Shown: piece by piece, positions 8,507 through 17,592 of the stretch
Layout: every line of letters begins with the position of its first letter
Position numbering within the stretch: the first letter of the stretch is position 1
Source: CAYOLL01 sp964404765 [NCBI: uncultured Gemmatimonadota bacterium]
GTDB taxonomy: Bacteria > 4572-55
Length of the DNA: 26,864 bases
Assembly (NCBI GenBank): GCA_964404765.1
Contig: CAYOLL010000043.1
Location: 8,239 to 35,102 of the forward strand
Reading direction: 5' to 3'
Program-made: the position numbers and the translations under genes
Notes under the pieces: generated by a model
The model's input: only the letters and a program-made list of their open reading frames with translations
The model's database searches: none
What the model was told of the DNA's origin: nothing

Positions 8507-11140
8507 ATGGAAAATTCATTTTCAAATATTCAACCCCCTCTCATCCTCTACTACGGCGAGAAAGCCCGCCTCGACGAGGATTTTGCGGCCATTTTTGCCG
8601 CCAAAGAAACGGATCAGCCGATCATAACGCTCGATTTAGCCCTCACGTCGCGGGAGGGACGAGCCTATTACCGCCTGCTTTTTGAGATCATGCAGGCCGC
8701 CGGTGGGCCTGTGGCGTTAGATGCGGTCGAAACCGTGTGGCAAAAAGCTCAGGAAGACGCTGACGGCGCCGTTGAACAGTACACCCAAAAGGAATCGGAA
8801 ATCAATAAAGCCGATGTGCAGCAGGAAACTGTTCATCAAATCTGGGCCGATACCTTTGCCAAATACGCCACCCCGCCTTTTGTCGCTTGGTTAAAGCAGC
8901 GTTTGAATCCGCCCGCGCCGGTCATTTTCGTTTTAATGAAAAATTTTGAAGCCATTCCATCCGCCCTCCAGACCACTTTTGAGCGCTATTTAGTGCCGCA
9001 GATTGCCAACCAGACTGCTGTCAAATTTGTTCTATTTCATGAAGGCAATTTGACGCCCTCCTGGAAAACCTACAATTTCGAGAAGTATGTCCACGCCTTT
9101 TCGCGCGTCAACCCAAAGTTGGCGGCCTTTCAGAATCCGTATATCGCCGGCCGACCACTGCGACCGAACATTTCGAATGTTTTTGTGGGCCGGCAAAAAG
9201 AGTTGCAATTTATGATTGATAACCTGAGCCAAACTGCGTTGGAAAACCCGGTGGTTTTGGTGGGCGACCGCCGCATCGGTAAATCATCCTTGCTGCTCCA
9301 TCTGGAAAAGCACTTAGCGCAAAGGCATATTACCGTGTTTTTGGATGTGCAAAATTTCGACAAACCACTCACGCGCCAAGCCGCCCCGGCCCTGCTGCTG
9401 TGGACCATGGCTTATGAAACCTGCTATTGCCTGCGTCAGGTCCTGAGCCTAACCATACCGGATCCCATCTTGTCTGAGTTTGAGACCGCGCCCAGCCACA
9501 CGTTTCGGCATGTCTTTTTAGAGAAACATATCTTTCCGGTGTTGGGCGACAAAAAGCTGCTTTTCTTGTTTGATGAGTTTGATCGTTTTGACGGCTGGTT
9601 GGAGTCCCATATTTTGGACCTGAGCTTTTTTGAATCTCTGCGCAGTCTGATGCTGCACGATTCAAAGGTCGCTTTCGTTTTTGCCGGCTCAAACAAGCTG
9701 AAGCATCTGGCTGAAGGCTACTGGTCTGTTTTATTTAACAGCGCCAAATATTGTGAACTGGGTTTTTTGGAACCCGGCGAAGCCCGCGATTTGGTTTTGA
9801 ATCCGATTCATGATATCCTTCACTATACGCCCGACGCGGTCAATCGACTGCTCATCTGGAGCGGCTGTCATGCCTATTTTACGCAGTTGATGTGTTCGGA
9901 ATTAGTGGGCTGGGCGCGGCGTTTTTCGCGGACATCCCTGACGGCGGCCGATGTGGATGTGGTGGCAAAGGAAGCCAACTCCCGCGGCGAAGGGCATCTG
10001 AATTATTTATGGAAAGAAAGTGACTCCGCCCAACAATGGCTGCTAAAAAAAATTGCCCATAGCGTCACTGACCCTACGGTTCCTTTTTCTCGTCAGCGTG
10101 TGGCGGCGGAAGACGCCGCTCCGATTTTAGAGCGGCTGATCCAGCGTGACATCTTGCGCTGTGATAATGAAAACATTTTCTTTCGGGTGGGCTTACTCTA
10201 TTACTGGATCAAGCAGAATACGTTGGCCGACATCTCAGCTTCTTATCGCGGTTCCAGTCAGCCCCTCTCCGGCGAAGAACAGCAGCTTTGGTCTACCGCC
10301 GTCAGCCATTTCAATCGGCACGATTATCAGCACGCCATCCAGTTACTTCATCAATTGCATAGCGTTACGCCGCAATCGGATCGCTATCGAAAATACGAGC
10401 TGCTGAAATTGCTGGCCATCGCCTATCAATGCTGGTATAACTCGGACTATAAAACGACCGCGCAGAAACTGGAAGAATTGCAAAGGGAGATTAAAAAAAC
10501 CGGCTTGCTGAGCTTTTATTTCGAAATTATTACTTACCAGGCCGCAACCTTGAAAGTGTTAGCCGATTTTCAGCAGGATAGTTTTTCCGCCGCTTCCTTT
10601 TCCGCGCGCAAGGCCCTGGAGATGCTGCTGGTCAATCTGCTGCTGGGCGATTGCAAATATCGCGCCGGCTTGTTTCGGGAAGCCATTCCATATTTTCATA
10701 ACGTAGGCGAGCAAACCGCGCGCTACCGCCTCTTTGAAGCGCATCACATTCATCCGGAAAATGCCCATCTGACCACCGAGCAAATTGATCTAATCCAGGC
10801 TGAAAAGGAAAAGCTCTTTAAAGGCAGTTCAGCCAAAATGATTGACGCGCAGCGTCCGGCTTATTTTGACAATTTGCTGCTGCTCATGGCGCTGAATGAT
10901 CCGCTGGTGCCAATGGCGGCCAGTTTGATCGAGTTAAAAAGCGCCATCGAATTGCGCAACCGTCTGGCTCACCGCACCGAATCGGCCACCGAAAATCAAG
11001 CCCGTCGCGCCCAAACCATTGCCCGCCGCTTTGTGGACGGGTTTTATGCCCTGGCTTGCACCGATTTAAATACGCCTCTGAATGAACTGGAGACGCAACT
11101 GGCTTTTATTGCGCTATCAGAAAAAATTATCGAATCTTAA
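8507..11140 (+). CDS. large ATPase with pseudo-NTPase N-terminus and C-terminal HEPN-like motif
   Basis: An 877-residue protein. Residues 1-205 form a Walker-less domain (PLILYYGEKARLD, later VIFVLMKNFEAI and KFVLFHEG) like that of the two-TM protein upstream. Residues 225-500 are a STAND/AAA-like ATPase, entered through VFVGRQKEL, with Walker A GDRRIGKS at 253-260, Walker B LLFLFDEFDRFD around 350-361 and a GCHAYFTQ motif. Residues 590-700 are helical and probably TPR-like. Near the C-terminus, ELRNRLAHRTES contains R817-x4-H822, the RxxxxH signature of HEPN ribonuclease or nucleotidyltransferase-target domains, within a predicted helical bundle. The ATG has no clear Shine-Dalgarno, perhaps because it was translated by coupling to the previous gene before the 140-bp element intervened. 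A sensor NTPase firing a HEPN effector is a known defence design; that role is inference here. Confidence 0.8.
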   Translation: MENSFSNIQPPLILYYGEKARLDEDFAAIFAAKETDQPIITLDLALTSREGRAYYRLLFEIMQAAGGPVALDAVETVWQKAQEDADGAVEQYTQKESEINKADVQQETVHQIWADTFAKYATPPFVAWLKQRLNPPAPVIFVLMKNFEAIPSALQTTFERYLVPQIANQTAVKFVLFHEGNLTPSWKTYNFEKYVHAFSRVNPKLAAFQNPYIAGRPLRPNISNVFVGRQKELQFMIDNLSQTALENPVVLVGDRRIGKSSLLLHLEKHLAQRHITVFLDVQNFDKPLTRQAAPALLLWTMAYETCYCLRQVLSLTIPDPILSEFETAPSHTFRHVFLEKHIFPVLGDKKLLFLFDEFDRFDGWLESHILDLSFFESLRSLMLHDSKVAFVFAGSNKLKHLAEGYWSVLFNSAKYCELGFLEPGEARDLVLNPIHDILHYTPDAVNRLLIWSGCHAYFTQLMCSELVGWARRFSRTSLTAADVDVVAKEANSRGEGHLNYLWKESDSAQQWLLKKIAHSVTDPTVPFSRQRVAAEDAAPILERLIQRDILRCDNENIFFRVGLLYYWIKQNTLADISASYRGSSQPLSGEEQQLWSTAVSHFNRHDYQHAIQLLHQLHSVTPQSDRYRKYELLKLLAIAYQCWYNSDYKTTAQKLEELQREIKKTGLLSFYFEIITYQAATLKVLADFQQDSFSAASFSARKALEMLLVNLLLGDCKYRAGLFREAIPYFHNVGEQTARYRLFEAHHIHPENAHLTTEQIDLIQAEKEKLFKGSSAKMIDAQRPAYFDNLLLLMALNDPLVPMAASLIELKSAIELRNRLAHRTESATENQARRAQTIARRFVDGFYALACTDLNTPLNELETQLAFIALSEKIIES

Positions 11141-11149
11141 AAATTAATG

Positions 11150-11177
11150 TTGACTTTTTAGCAAATTTAGATACAAT
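11150..11177 (+). promoter_or_regulatory. sigma70-type promoter of the STAND-peptide-radical SAM operon
   Basis: TTGACT (11150-11155), a 16-base spacer and TACAAT (11172-11177) make a strong match just after the stop of the 877-residue ATPase. It drives the gene at 11298 and, since no later gap exceeds 24 bases, the whole five-gene block to 18854. The leader is about 110 bases with no obvious regulatory fold. Confidence 0.65.
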
Positions 11178-11297
11178 TTAATATTTATAGGGTCTTAATG
11201 TTAACCTTGGCTCTGATCCATGCGGATGATTTTTTTTGATATCTGACGCAAAATCTGTTAGGTCTGCTTTTTTGTCTTGGGAATTATAGAGGATAAT

Positions 11298-12827
11298 ATG
11301 AGTCTTGCCGCGCCAAAAGTTGATTTCGATTCCGCGCTGTTTGTAAACCGGATAAAAGAACGTGAAATTTTTGAACGCGTTTGGACCGGGGTCGAGAAAG
11401 AGCGCCGGTTTCTGGAATTTACGGGAATTGCCGGACAGGGCAAGTCGGAGCTTCTGAAATATTTCTTTACCGAAGCGCGTCAGCCCCAGAAAAGCCTCGC
11501 GGCTTATGTTGACTTTTTCCTGTCCGAGTACCACCGCCCCGAAATACATCCCATCCTGGAAACCATTGCCGTCCATCTCTGCACGGATGAATCCGACCCG
11601 GCTGTGGTTGACTTCTTTGCTGATTTCAAGAAAGCTTTTGACATTTATTTGATCGCTTTCAGAAAATACCAGCGCCAGGCCTGGGAAGACCCGCGCGCCG
11701 CCAACCGCAAAGCCGCGACTGACGCGGAAAAAGAAATGATTCAGAAGTTCAATGACGCGCTGAGCCAAATCCTGCAGTCCTACAAAGTGGTCATTTGCTT
11801 AGACAGCGCCGAAAAAGCCTATCTGGCGGCGGTGTGGCAGTTTGAAGAATCCGTCTTGCAATTCCATGCCGACAATCCCAATCTGATCGTGGTCGTGGCC
11901 GGGCAGCAGCAGTTGAATTGGACCCTCAACAAATTGCGGAATCGGCTGAGTCGGCACGATCTGGGCCGCTTTGATGAGAATGCCAGCCGTCAATTTATGG
12001 CTAAGCTTGCGGCCGGTAAATCTCTGGCCATTGAAGATCAAGACGGCTTATTTCAAGCCATGTTTCACCTGACTCTGGGCCACCCTTACAGCAGTTACAA
12101 GTTTCTGGACTTTTTGAGCGATGGCTTCCGCCATGCCCTGAGCCGCGACGCCCTGCGTGATTTATACGACCGCAGCATCAAAGAATTGATTGCCAAGGTC
12201 ATTCGCGATCGAATTCTGGAAGAAGTGAACCTGGGATCGGATTATCCGCCGGCCGAAAAAGTTTTGCAGTACTTAGCGCCGCTGCGCCGCGTGGAATTTG
12301 GCGCGATCTGGTTCATGCTGACCCGCTTTTCGCCGGAATGGTTTGAGACGAAGCCCTTTCAGTTTTTTGAAGATATGATTGCGGAGTTTCAACAGTCCAG
12401 TCATGTGTTTACGCCGTGGACCCTCGGCACCGGCTTTGATCTGGAAGAAGTGACGCGAAATATTCTGTTGGCCCATCTGCGCATCAATGAGCCGGATCAT
12501 TTCAAAGAAATTCAGGAGATCTTGACCCGGCAGTACGATCTATGGGTCAGCCAGACCCGCGACGCCAGTCAGATCAAAAACATGGTCGAAAAACTATACC
12601 ATCAGGCTATGCTGCTGACCGAGCAGCGGGAAAAGAACATTGGCGGCATCCTCGAGGAAGAATTGCAGCGCTATTTGAACACGTATTTCACCCTGGCCTA
12701 TCTGGGCACCGCGGTGCGCCGGCATGAGCAGCGGGAACGGTTGCGCAAAACGCTGGAGGCCGATGCCGAATTGGCGAGTTTAGTGAGTCTAAGCCGATTA
12801 ACCGATATGGTGAAAAATCATCCGTAA
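11298..12827 (+). CDS. STAND-like P-loop NTPase
   Basis: A 509-residue NTPase. FVNRIKERE (residues 15-23) resembles the F[VI]GR.xE entry of STAND ATPases. Walker A is GIAGQGKS at 43-50, Walker B is VVICLDSAEKAY with D169, and VVVAGQQ follows as a sensor-1-like strand. The C-terminal half is helical, possibly winged-helix plus helical bundle, with no TPRs I can confirm. ATG 11298 is chosen over the TTG at 11277 because of gagg at 11289-11292. Unlike the upstream ATPases it lacks the RRIGKSSLL style, so it is a separate lineage. It is the first gene of the operon that ends in the radical SAM enzyme, so it probably senses or switches that pathway; the ligand is unknown. Confidence 0.8.
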   Translation: MSLAAPKVDFDSALFVNRIKEREIFERVWTGVEKERRFLEFTGIAGQGKSELLKYFFTEARQPQKSLAAYVDFFLSEYHRPEIHPILETIAVHLCTDESDPAVVDFFADFKKAFDIYLIAFRKYQRQAWEDPRAANRKAATDAEKEMIQKFNDALSQILQSYKVVICLDSAEKAYLAAVWQFEESVLQFHADNPNLIVVVAGQQQLNWTLNKLRNRLSRHDLGRFDENASRQFMAKLAAGKSLAIEDQDGLFQAMFHLTLGHPYSSYKFLDFLSDGFRHALSRDALRDLYDRSIKELIAKVIRDRILEEVNLGSDYPPAEKVLQYLAPLRRVEFGAIWFMLTRFSPEWFETKPFQFFEDMIAEFQQSSHVFTPWTLGTGFDLEEVTRNILLAHLRINEPDHFKEIQEILTRQYDLWVSQTRDASQIKNMVEKLYHQAMLLTEQREKNIGGILEEELQRYLNTYFTLAYLGTAVRRHEQRERLRKTLEADAELASLVSLSRLTDMVKNHP

Positions 12828-12851
12828 ATTTTACGCGAGAATCAGCGAATA

Positions 12852-13439
12852 ATGAAACCCGAGCAATTAATCTGTGTCTGCCGGGCGTTCAGATTTGGCG
12901 GCTTGGTCGAAGCTTTGGCAAACTTTCACCTGATCGGGCCAAATGACTTATCACAGGCGCAAGCATTAATTGGAGCCTGGTGTGAACGCGGTCTTGTTCA
13001 AAACCGGGTCGCCTATTATCAGATCGATCTCGATAAAAGCCGGTCAGTCATGGCTGGATTGTCCCCCGATCATTTCTGCGAACTGCATCAATTCTGGCGG
13101 GATTGGTTTGCCAAAGAATACGCCCGAGAACTCCGGCCTTTTGATCTGGCCCTGTTGTTATACCACGAAGGTCACCTGGCTGTAAAATGTCAACGCATTG
13201 GCGCAGCCGCATTGGATCATTTAAAATTAAAGACGCGATCTTACCTGTTTGAGGATTTACGCGCGCGAATCCGATTGGCGCAGACAAGATTATCGCCATC
13301 AATTCGCCGTGAACAAGCCAATTTTATTCCAAACATGATGCGTTATATCTCCGAGCTACAGTTGTTGAATGACATTTTATCACCCACCGAGCTGCAAGAA
13401 TTCATGGATTGGTTAACAACGCAAGGGGAAAACAACTAA
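12852..13439 (+). CDS. conserved-context protein, possible winged-helix adapter
   Basis: A 195-residue, mainly helical soluble protein I do not recognise. Around residues 30-60, NDLSQAQALIGAWCERGLV followed by VAYYQID reads like the recognition helix and wing of a winged-helix fold (helix, W..RGLV, then strand). The rest is helices with several charged patches and no catalytic motif. It starts 24 bases after the upstream NTPase, with only a weak ribosome site. Its stop TAA shares its last base with the ATG of the next STAND-TPR gene, so translation of the two is coupled. The placement between two STAND ATPases suggests an adapter or regulator, but no function can be assigned. Confidence 0.7.
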   Translation: MKPEQLICVCRAFRFGGLVEALANFHLIGPNDLSQAQALIGAWCERGLVQNRVAYYQIDLDKSRSVMAGLSPDHFCELHQFWRDWFAKEYARELRPFDLALLLYHEGHLAVKCQRIGAAALDHLKLKTRSYLFEDLRARIRLAQTRLSPSIRREQANFIPNMMRYISELQLLNDILSPTELQEFMDWLTTQGENN

Positions 13440-16400
13440 TGAGCCAGCAAGTCCTATCTGAGATATTTGTTGGGCGCGAGACTGAATTTGCCCGTTTTGA
13501 GACGTTTCTGAAATCGGATAAACGGTTACTTTTGGTGACTTCTAAGGGCAAGGGCGGCATTGGCAAGACCCAGGTTATTCAACACTTGCAAATGAAATAC
13601 AAGGACTCTTCCGTCGTAAAAGCAGCCGGTAAATTGATTGATTTCTACGACACCCATAGTCAGTCCAAGCTCGGCGTTATGGAGCAGATCGCCGAAAACG
13701 TGGGGTTTGCGTCTTTCGCTGCTTTTCAAAGCGTTCTTGCTCAATACCGCCGCGCGGAGGCGCCGGATAAACGCCGCGAGGCATTGAGTGAAATGGAGCA
13801 GGTGTTTTTGGCGGATTACAGGAAAGCGTCCCAAAGCCTGGCGCAACAGGGTCAGACGATCCTTCTTTTTTTTGATACCTACGAATTTGTGCAGGGCGCA
13901 CGTAACGCAGAAAAAACAACAGCGGATCCCACCCCTTTCAGCCAATGGCTGGAAAAAGAACTGTTTCCTGAGTTAAACGCCGCCACACGGCTGGTGATTG
14001 CCGGTCGTTTTCCGCTCACGGATTTTGATTCCAATCAAGTAGATTCCTTAGAGTTAGCGGGTTTCTCCACGGCAGAGACAAGAGATTACTGGAACACGTG
14101 GGTGAAATATCTGCAAGAGGAGGGGAATGCTGGCCCCATCAATAAACTGGTGGAGACCGCCCAAAATACGCCATTGTTGAATCGAATTCATCACCTGGCG
14201 GAAGGTCGACCGGTTCTCTTGGCCTTGTTTGCCGATTGGGTAACTTACGCGCGAAACCCTCTTTCGCCGGAAGAACTGCTTTCGCGCATCGACGCCCAAA
14301 GCGACCAAGAGGCGGACCTAGAAAAGGAGTTGTTTGAAAAGGCGCTCATCCAGCAGATTGGCTCGTTGATCACGCCCGAAGACCGCGCCGTGACCCACAT
14401 GGCTTTTGCCTATCGACGGATGACGACAGAGATGTTTAGCCATATTGCCGGTATTCCGAACGAAAAAGCGGAAGAGGTCTTGTTTAAAGGGCTGCGGCTG
14501 CTTTCCTTTGTTAAATATAAAGAAAAAGAAAAGACGGTTCTTCTGCACGATGAAATGCGAGATTTGGTTGTGCGCCATTGGTGGGATGAGCAGGATAGCG
14601 CCAAAGCGATTCGGCGCAGCATTGCCAAAAGGTTGATTGCCTATTATGATAAGTTGCTGCTGCAAAAAGAATTGCCGGTGGAGAGCCGGCCAGCCTTGAC
14701 GGCGGAACGGCTATACTACGCATTATATTTGGATGTAAGGGATGGCCTCAAAAATTTTATAGCCGAGTTTCAGCGTCAATATGAACGATCTGACTTTAAT
14801 TTTTGCGATCTATTAGTGCACGAGATTATGCGTTCTGAATTTTACGCGGAATTATCGCCAGCCGCGCAGCTTGAAATTGATTTTAAACGCGTTCACCTCT
14901 ATAATGAATGGATACAACCCGGTTTAGCATTGCAGATTCTCGATCAAATAAAGGATAATTCTGAAAAATACGCCATTCTTCAGGGCGATAAAAAGCTCTT
15001 TGTGGAATTTATTCATGAACGCGGTGTGGCCAATCATTGGTCAAATCAATTTTCACTTGCCACTAAAGATTTTGCCGAAGCGGGAAAAATATATCGCCGC
15101 GACTTAAAAGACGATCATGAAGCCGCAGATGAATTGACGTGGCTGGGCTATGCCTATTATCGCGATGGCGATTTTGCCAAAGCCGAGCACACTCTTCAAC
15201 GCAGTTTAAGCGAATTTCTAAGGCTCAAGAAAAGCCCTGAATTAGTCGGCAATATTGTTGACGCCCTGAGCAATCTCAACGTGGTGATGCGGCATCAGGG
15301 GCGTTATCAGGAAGCCGTCATTTATGGGGAAATGGCGGTCGCGCTGGCCCGCCGCCCCCGCCAAAAGGCACGCTTTTTAAACGCATTGGCCGAAACCTAT
15401 AGTTGGTTGGACCAGACTTTTGAAGCCGCTCAGCGTTACAAAGAGGCATTGAACATCCTGCAAGAAATCTCGGATGCCATGTTAGAGGGACGGGTGCGGA
15501 TGGGCAAGGGTTTACTTTCCTACCGGAATTACTACATCTATGTTTTGGAATATTATCGCTGGGGCGAAAGGCGCGACAAGGCCCTACAAGAGTTTAAGCG
15601 CGGCGAGTTTTTCAAACCTGAAGCGCATGAACTCGAAAAAGCATTAGACATTTTCAAAACAAAGTTCAAACAGCCCACGGTTGAGCTTTCCCATGCACTA
15701 TTTGATCTGGCCGAGTATAAAACCATTGACGAAGAATGGCCGGAAGCCATCGCGTTGTTTAAGGAGAGTATTCAGGTTGCTGAACAGGTTCAGAATGAAT
15801 ATCGGGTGATGGATGCGTTGATTGGGCAATTAATGGCGCTGTATTATCAAGCTGAAAAAAATCCTGATCTTTTGGATGGCCCTGAAATACAAGCCATTAC
15901 CCAAAAAATTGATGAACTCACCGGACATCATCCTTATCATAACTTGCAAGGCAAGTATCATATTACCAAAGGGGATTTTGCCTATGAACATTATCTCCTA
16001 AAGCGCACCACAGCCGTGAATTTAAAAGGTGTTTTTCGGGAATATGTTCTGGCCGGCGATGAAATGCTTCAATTCAATCAGGATCGTTTCCACGCCACGT
16101 TACGGATTTTTCTGGTTCGACTGAACGATCTCATTTTTAATTCATTGCGTTCGATTTCAATAGACGAACTGGAGACGATCCGCGAAATTTGGGAAAGTTT
16201 TGAAAGCGAGGATAGAGATCGATTTGTCTTTCAAGATTATCGAAACATTTTTGATGAGATGATGAATATAGCTGGTCTTCGTCTCCAATTAGGTAAGGGT
16301 GATTCAAAGGAACGTGACACAGAATGCGGTCGGCTCAAAAAAGTGATCGAAATTTATATTCAGGAGGGGCGTGACAAAGCGGGTTTGACACCATTGTATG

Positions 16401-17425
16401 GCGAAATGCTCTTGCAGTTGCGGTTGGATGGGGAGTCACAATATCAAAAAGCCAGAGCATATCAACTTCTTGGTAGAACATATTCGTTGAACGAGAATCT
16501 TTTTGAAGCTCGCAAAAATTATCAATTTGGAATAGACTTAGCCTCTGATATACAAGACGATAAAATGCCTCTTCTCAAGGCACAATTGCTAATTGACATT
16601 GCTACAAATTCCTATCGTAAAGGTCAATATCAAAAAGAAATTGAAAGCAGCCGCAGAAAAGAGTTGGTTGACAACTTGCCCGAATTTCGCAAACGGTATA
16701 AGGGTGAAATTGATACGGTCATTCCAAATTTGATGACAGCTAAAGCGATTCTGGTTGAATTGGAAAAACAAGCTGATTTTAGCAAAGACCTTCACTTTGC
16801 CCAGGCTGTTTACAAAACCCGGGCGGACCTGGCCTTTCGCTGGGGCGAATTTAACGTCATTATGAAGCCCGGGCAACCCGATAAAGAGACAGAAGATCTT
16901 TTCAACGATGCCATTACTAACGCCGAACGGGGTAAAAATTTGTGGCGGCAGATTGACGCATTGGAAAGTCTAATCACCTACTATTATTTTTCGGGACAAT
17001 GGGATATCAAAAAAGGCGTCATCAAGGAGAAACGCGCTGATATCATGGGCCTAAACGAGCAACGCCCATCGCATGTCTTGTTAGGTCGGCTGTTAATCGC
17101 TGAAGGTGACGCTGAATTTGACCAATTGCCGGAGGAGATCAAGGAGCATGATCTTTCGGCCAATGAGAAAGAGAGTCTCGAGAAAGCCTTTACCTCTTAT
17201 ATCCAGGCGACGGATTATAAGCTAAAATATTCCGATAAGCATTTTTATGAAGGGATGCATGTCCTTTTTGCCCGCATCGCGGCGCTGTCCCCGGCGTTAA
17301 TCAAGATTCTTTACAAGGATGTTTACCAGCCACGCTTACGTCATTTGCGCCCCGCCAATAAAATCGCTGAAAAAGCTTATGAACTGCTCGAGCAATTTCT
17401 TTACATTCGGAGCGAACTGGAATGA
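13439..17425 (+). CDS. STAND NTPase with C-terminal TPR array
   Basis: A 1328-residue NB-ARC/STAND-type protein. FVGRETEF at residues 10-17 leads to Walker A GKGGIGKT at 37-44 and Walker B ILLFFDTYEF with D146. LVIAGRFPL follows as sensor 1, and then a winged-helix-like region (about 330-400). From about 540 to the C-terminus it is built of helical repeats, with clear TPRs such as ELTWLGYAYYRDGDFAKAE and later NALAETYSWLDQTFEAAQRY. Family members oligomerise on ligand recognition through the repeats. The start is set by overlap with the preceding stop (TAATG), with aagggg at about 13423-13428 as ribosome site. A TTG-initiated extension to 13409 is less likely. Its stop overlaps the ATG of the 56-residue peptide gene, tying it to peptide maturation. 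The TPR region between 16000 and 16700 is more A/T-rich. Confidence 0.85.
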   Translation: MSQQVLSEIFVGRETEFARFETFLKSDKRLLLVTSKGKGGIGKTQVIQHLQMKYKDSSVVKAAGKLIDFYDTHSQSKLGVMEQIAENVGFASFAAFQSVLAQYRRAEAPDKRREALSEMEQVFLADYRKASQSLAQQGQTILLFFDTYEFVQGARNAEKTTADPTPFSQWLEKELFPELNAATRLVIAGRFPLTDFDSNQVDSLELAGFSTAETRDYWNTWVKYLQEEGNAGPINKLVETAQNTPLLNRIHHLAEGRPVLLALFADWVTYARNPLSPEELLSRIDAQSDQEADLEKELFEKALIQQIGSLITPEDRAVTHMAFAYRRMTTEMFSHIAGIPNEKAEEVLFKGLRLLSFVKYKEKEKTVLLHDEMRDLVVRHWWDEQDSAKAIRRSIAKRLIAYYDKLLLQKELPVESRPALTAERLYYALYLDVRDGLKNFIAEFQRQYERSDFNFCDLLVHEIMRSEFYAELSPAAQLEIDFKRVHLYNEWIQPGLALQILDQIKDNSEKYAILQGDKKLFVEFIHERGVANHWSNQFSLATKDFAEAGKIYRRDLKDDHEAADELTWLGYAYYRDGDFAKAEHTLQRSLSEFLRLKKSPELVGNIVDALSNLNVVMRHQGRYQEAVIYGEMAVALARRPRQKARFLNALAETYSWLDQTFEAAQRYKEALNILQEISDAMLEGRVRMGKGLLSYRNYYIYVLEYYRWGERRDKALQEFKRGEFFKPEAHELEKALDIFKTKFKQPTVELSHALFDLAEYKTIDEEWPEAIALFKESIQVAEQVQNEYRVMDALIGQLMALYYQAEKNPDLLDGPEIQAITQKIDELTGHHPYHNLQGKYHITKGDFAYEHYLLKRTTAVNLKGVFREYVLAGDEMLQFNQDRFHATLRIFLVRLNDLIFNSLRSISIDELETIREIWESFESEDRDRFVFQDYRNIFDEMMNIAGLRLQLGKGDSKERDTECGRLKKVIEIYIQEGRDKAGLTPLYGEMLLQLRLDGESQYQKARAYQLLGRTYSLNENLFEARKNYQFGIDLASDIQDDKMPLLKAQLLIDIATNSYRKGQYQKEIESSRRKELVDNLPEFRKRYKGEIDTVIPNLMTAKAILVELEKQADFSKDLHFAQAVYKTRADLAFRWGEFNVIMKPGQPDKETEDLFNDAITNAERGKNLWRQIDALESLITYYYFSGQWDIKKGVIKEKRADIMGLNEQRPSHVLLGRLLIAEGDAEFDQLPEEIKEHDLSANEKESLEKAFTSYIQATDYKLKYSDKHFYEGMHVLFARIAALSPALIKILYKDVYQPRLRHLRPANKIAEKAYELLEQFLYIRSELE

Positions 17426-17592
17426 CCAAACTTGTCCCGAATAAGCCCGAATTGATTCTGAACTTTTATGCCAATAAGAGTTTGCCGAAAACGCTGCGAG
17501 TCAAATTCAAGGTAGGTCGTAGTACGCTCAAGGTATTATTCACCCGCACGGATTCCAAAAAGACAAAAGTCTTTGCATTGAAAAGCAGTTAA
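17422..17592 (+). CDS. 56-residue basic peptide, candidate RiPP precursor
   Basis: A short gene locked between two others. Its ATG overlaps the STAND-TPR stop (ATGA at 17422-17425), and its TAA shares a base with the ATG of the radical SAM gene. The product starts MTKLVPNKPELILNFYANKS and ends KVFALKSS. It has about 13 Lys/Arg, no Cys, and alternating hydrophobic and basic residues in its second half that would suit beta-strands. Position just before a radical SAM/SPASM enzyme with a PqqD-like domain is typical of a ribosomally made, post-translationally modified peptide. Aromatic residues F15, Y16, F29, F40 and F51 are possible crosslink sites. The C-terminus does not fit the FxSxx rule. It could instead be a small structural partner of either neighbour. 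I recognise no family. Confidence 0.65.
   Translation: MTKLVPNKPELILNFYANKSLPKTLRVKFKVGRSTLKVLFTRTDSKKTKVFALKSS

Noticed and set aside
11178-11768. 196-residue minus-strand open frame opposite the start of the STAND-like NTPase gene
   Set aside because: It is antisense to a gene with clear Walker motifs and a Shine-Dalgarno, has no family pattern, and arises from codon bias of the plus-strand gene.
17565-17592. FxSxx-COOH tail on the 56-residue peptide
   Set aside because: The C-terminus reads F-A-L-K-S-S, so the S is not two residues after F and the tail does not end as the rule requires; only the gene order is similar.
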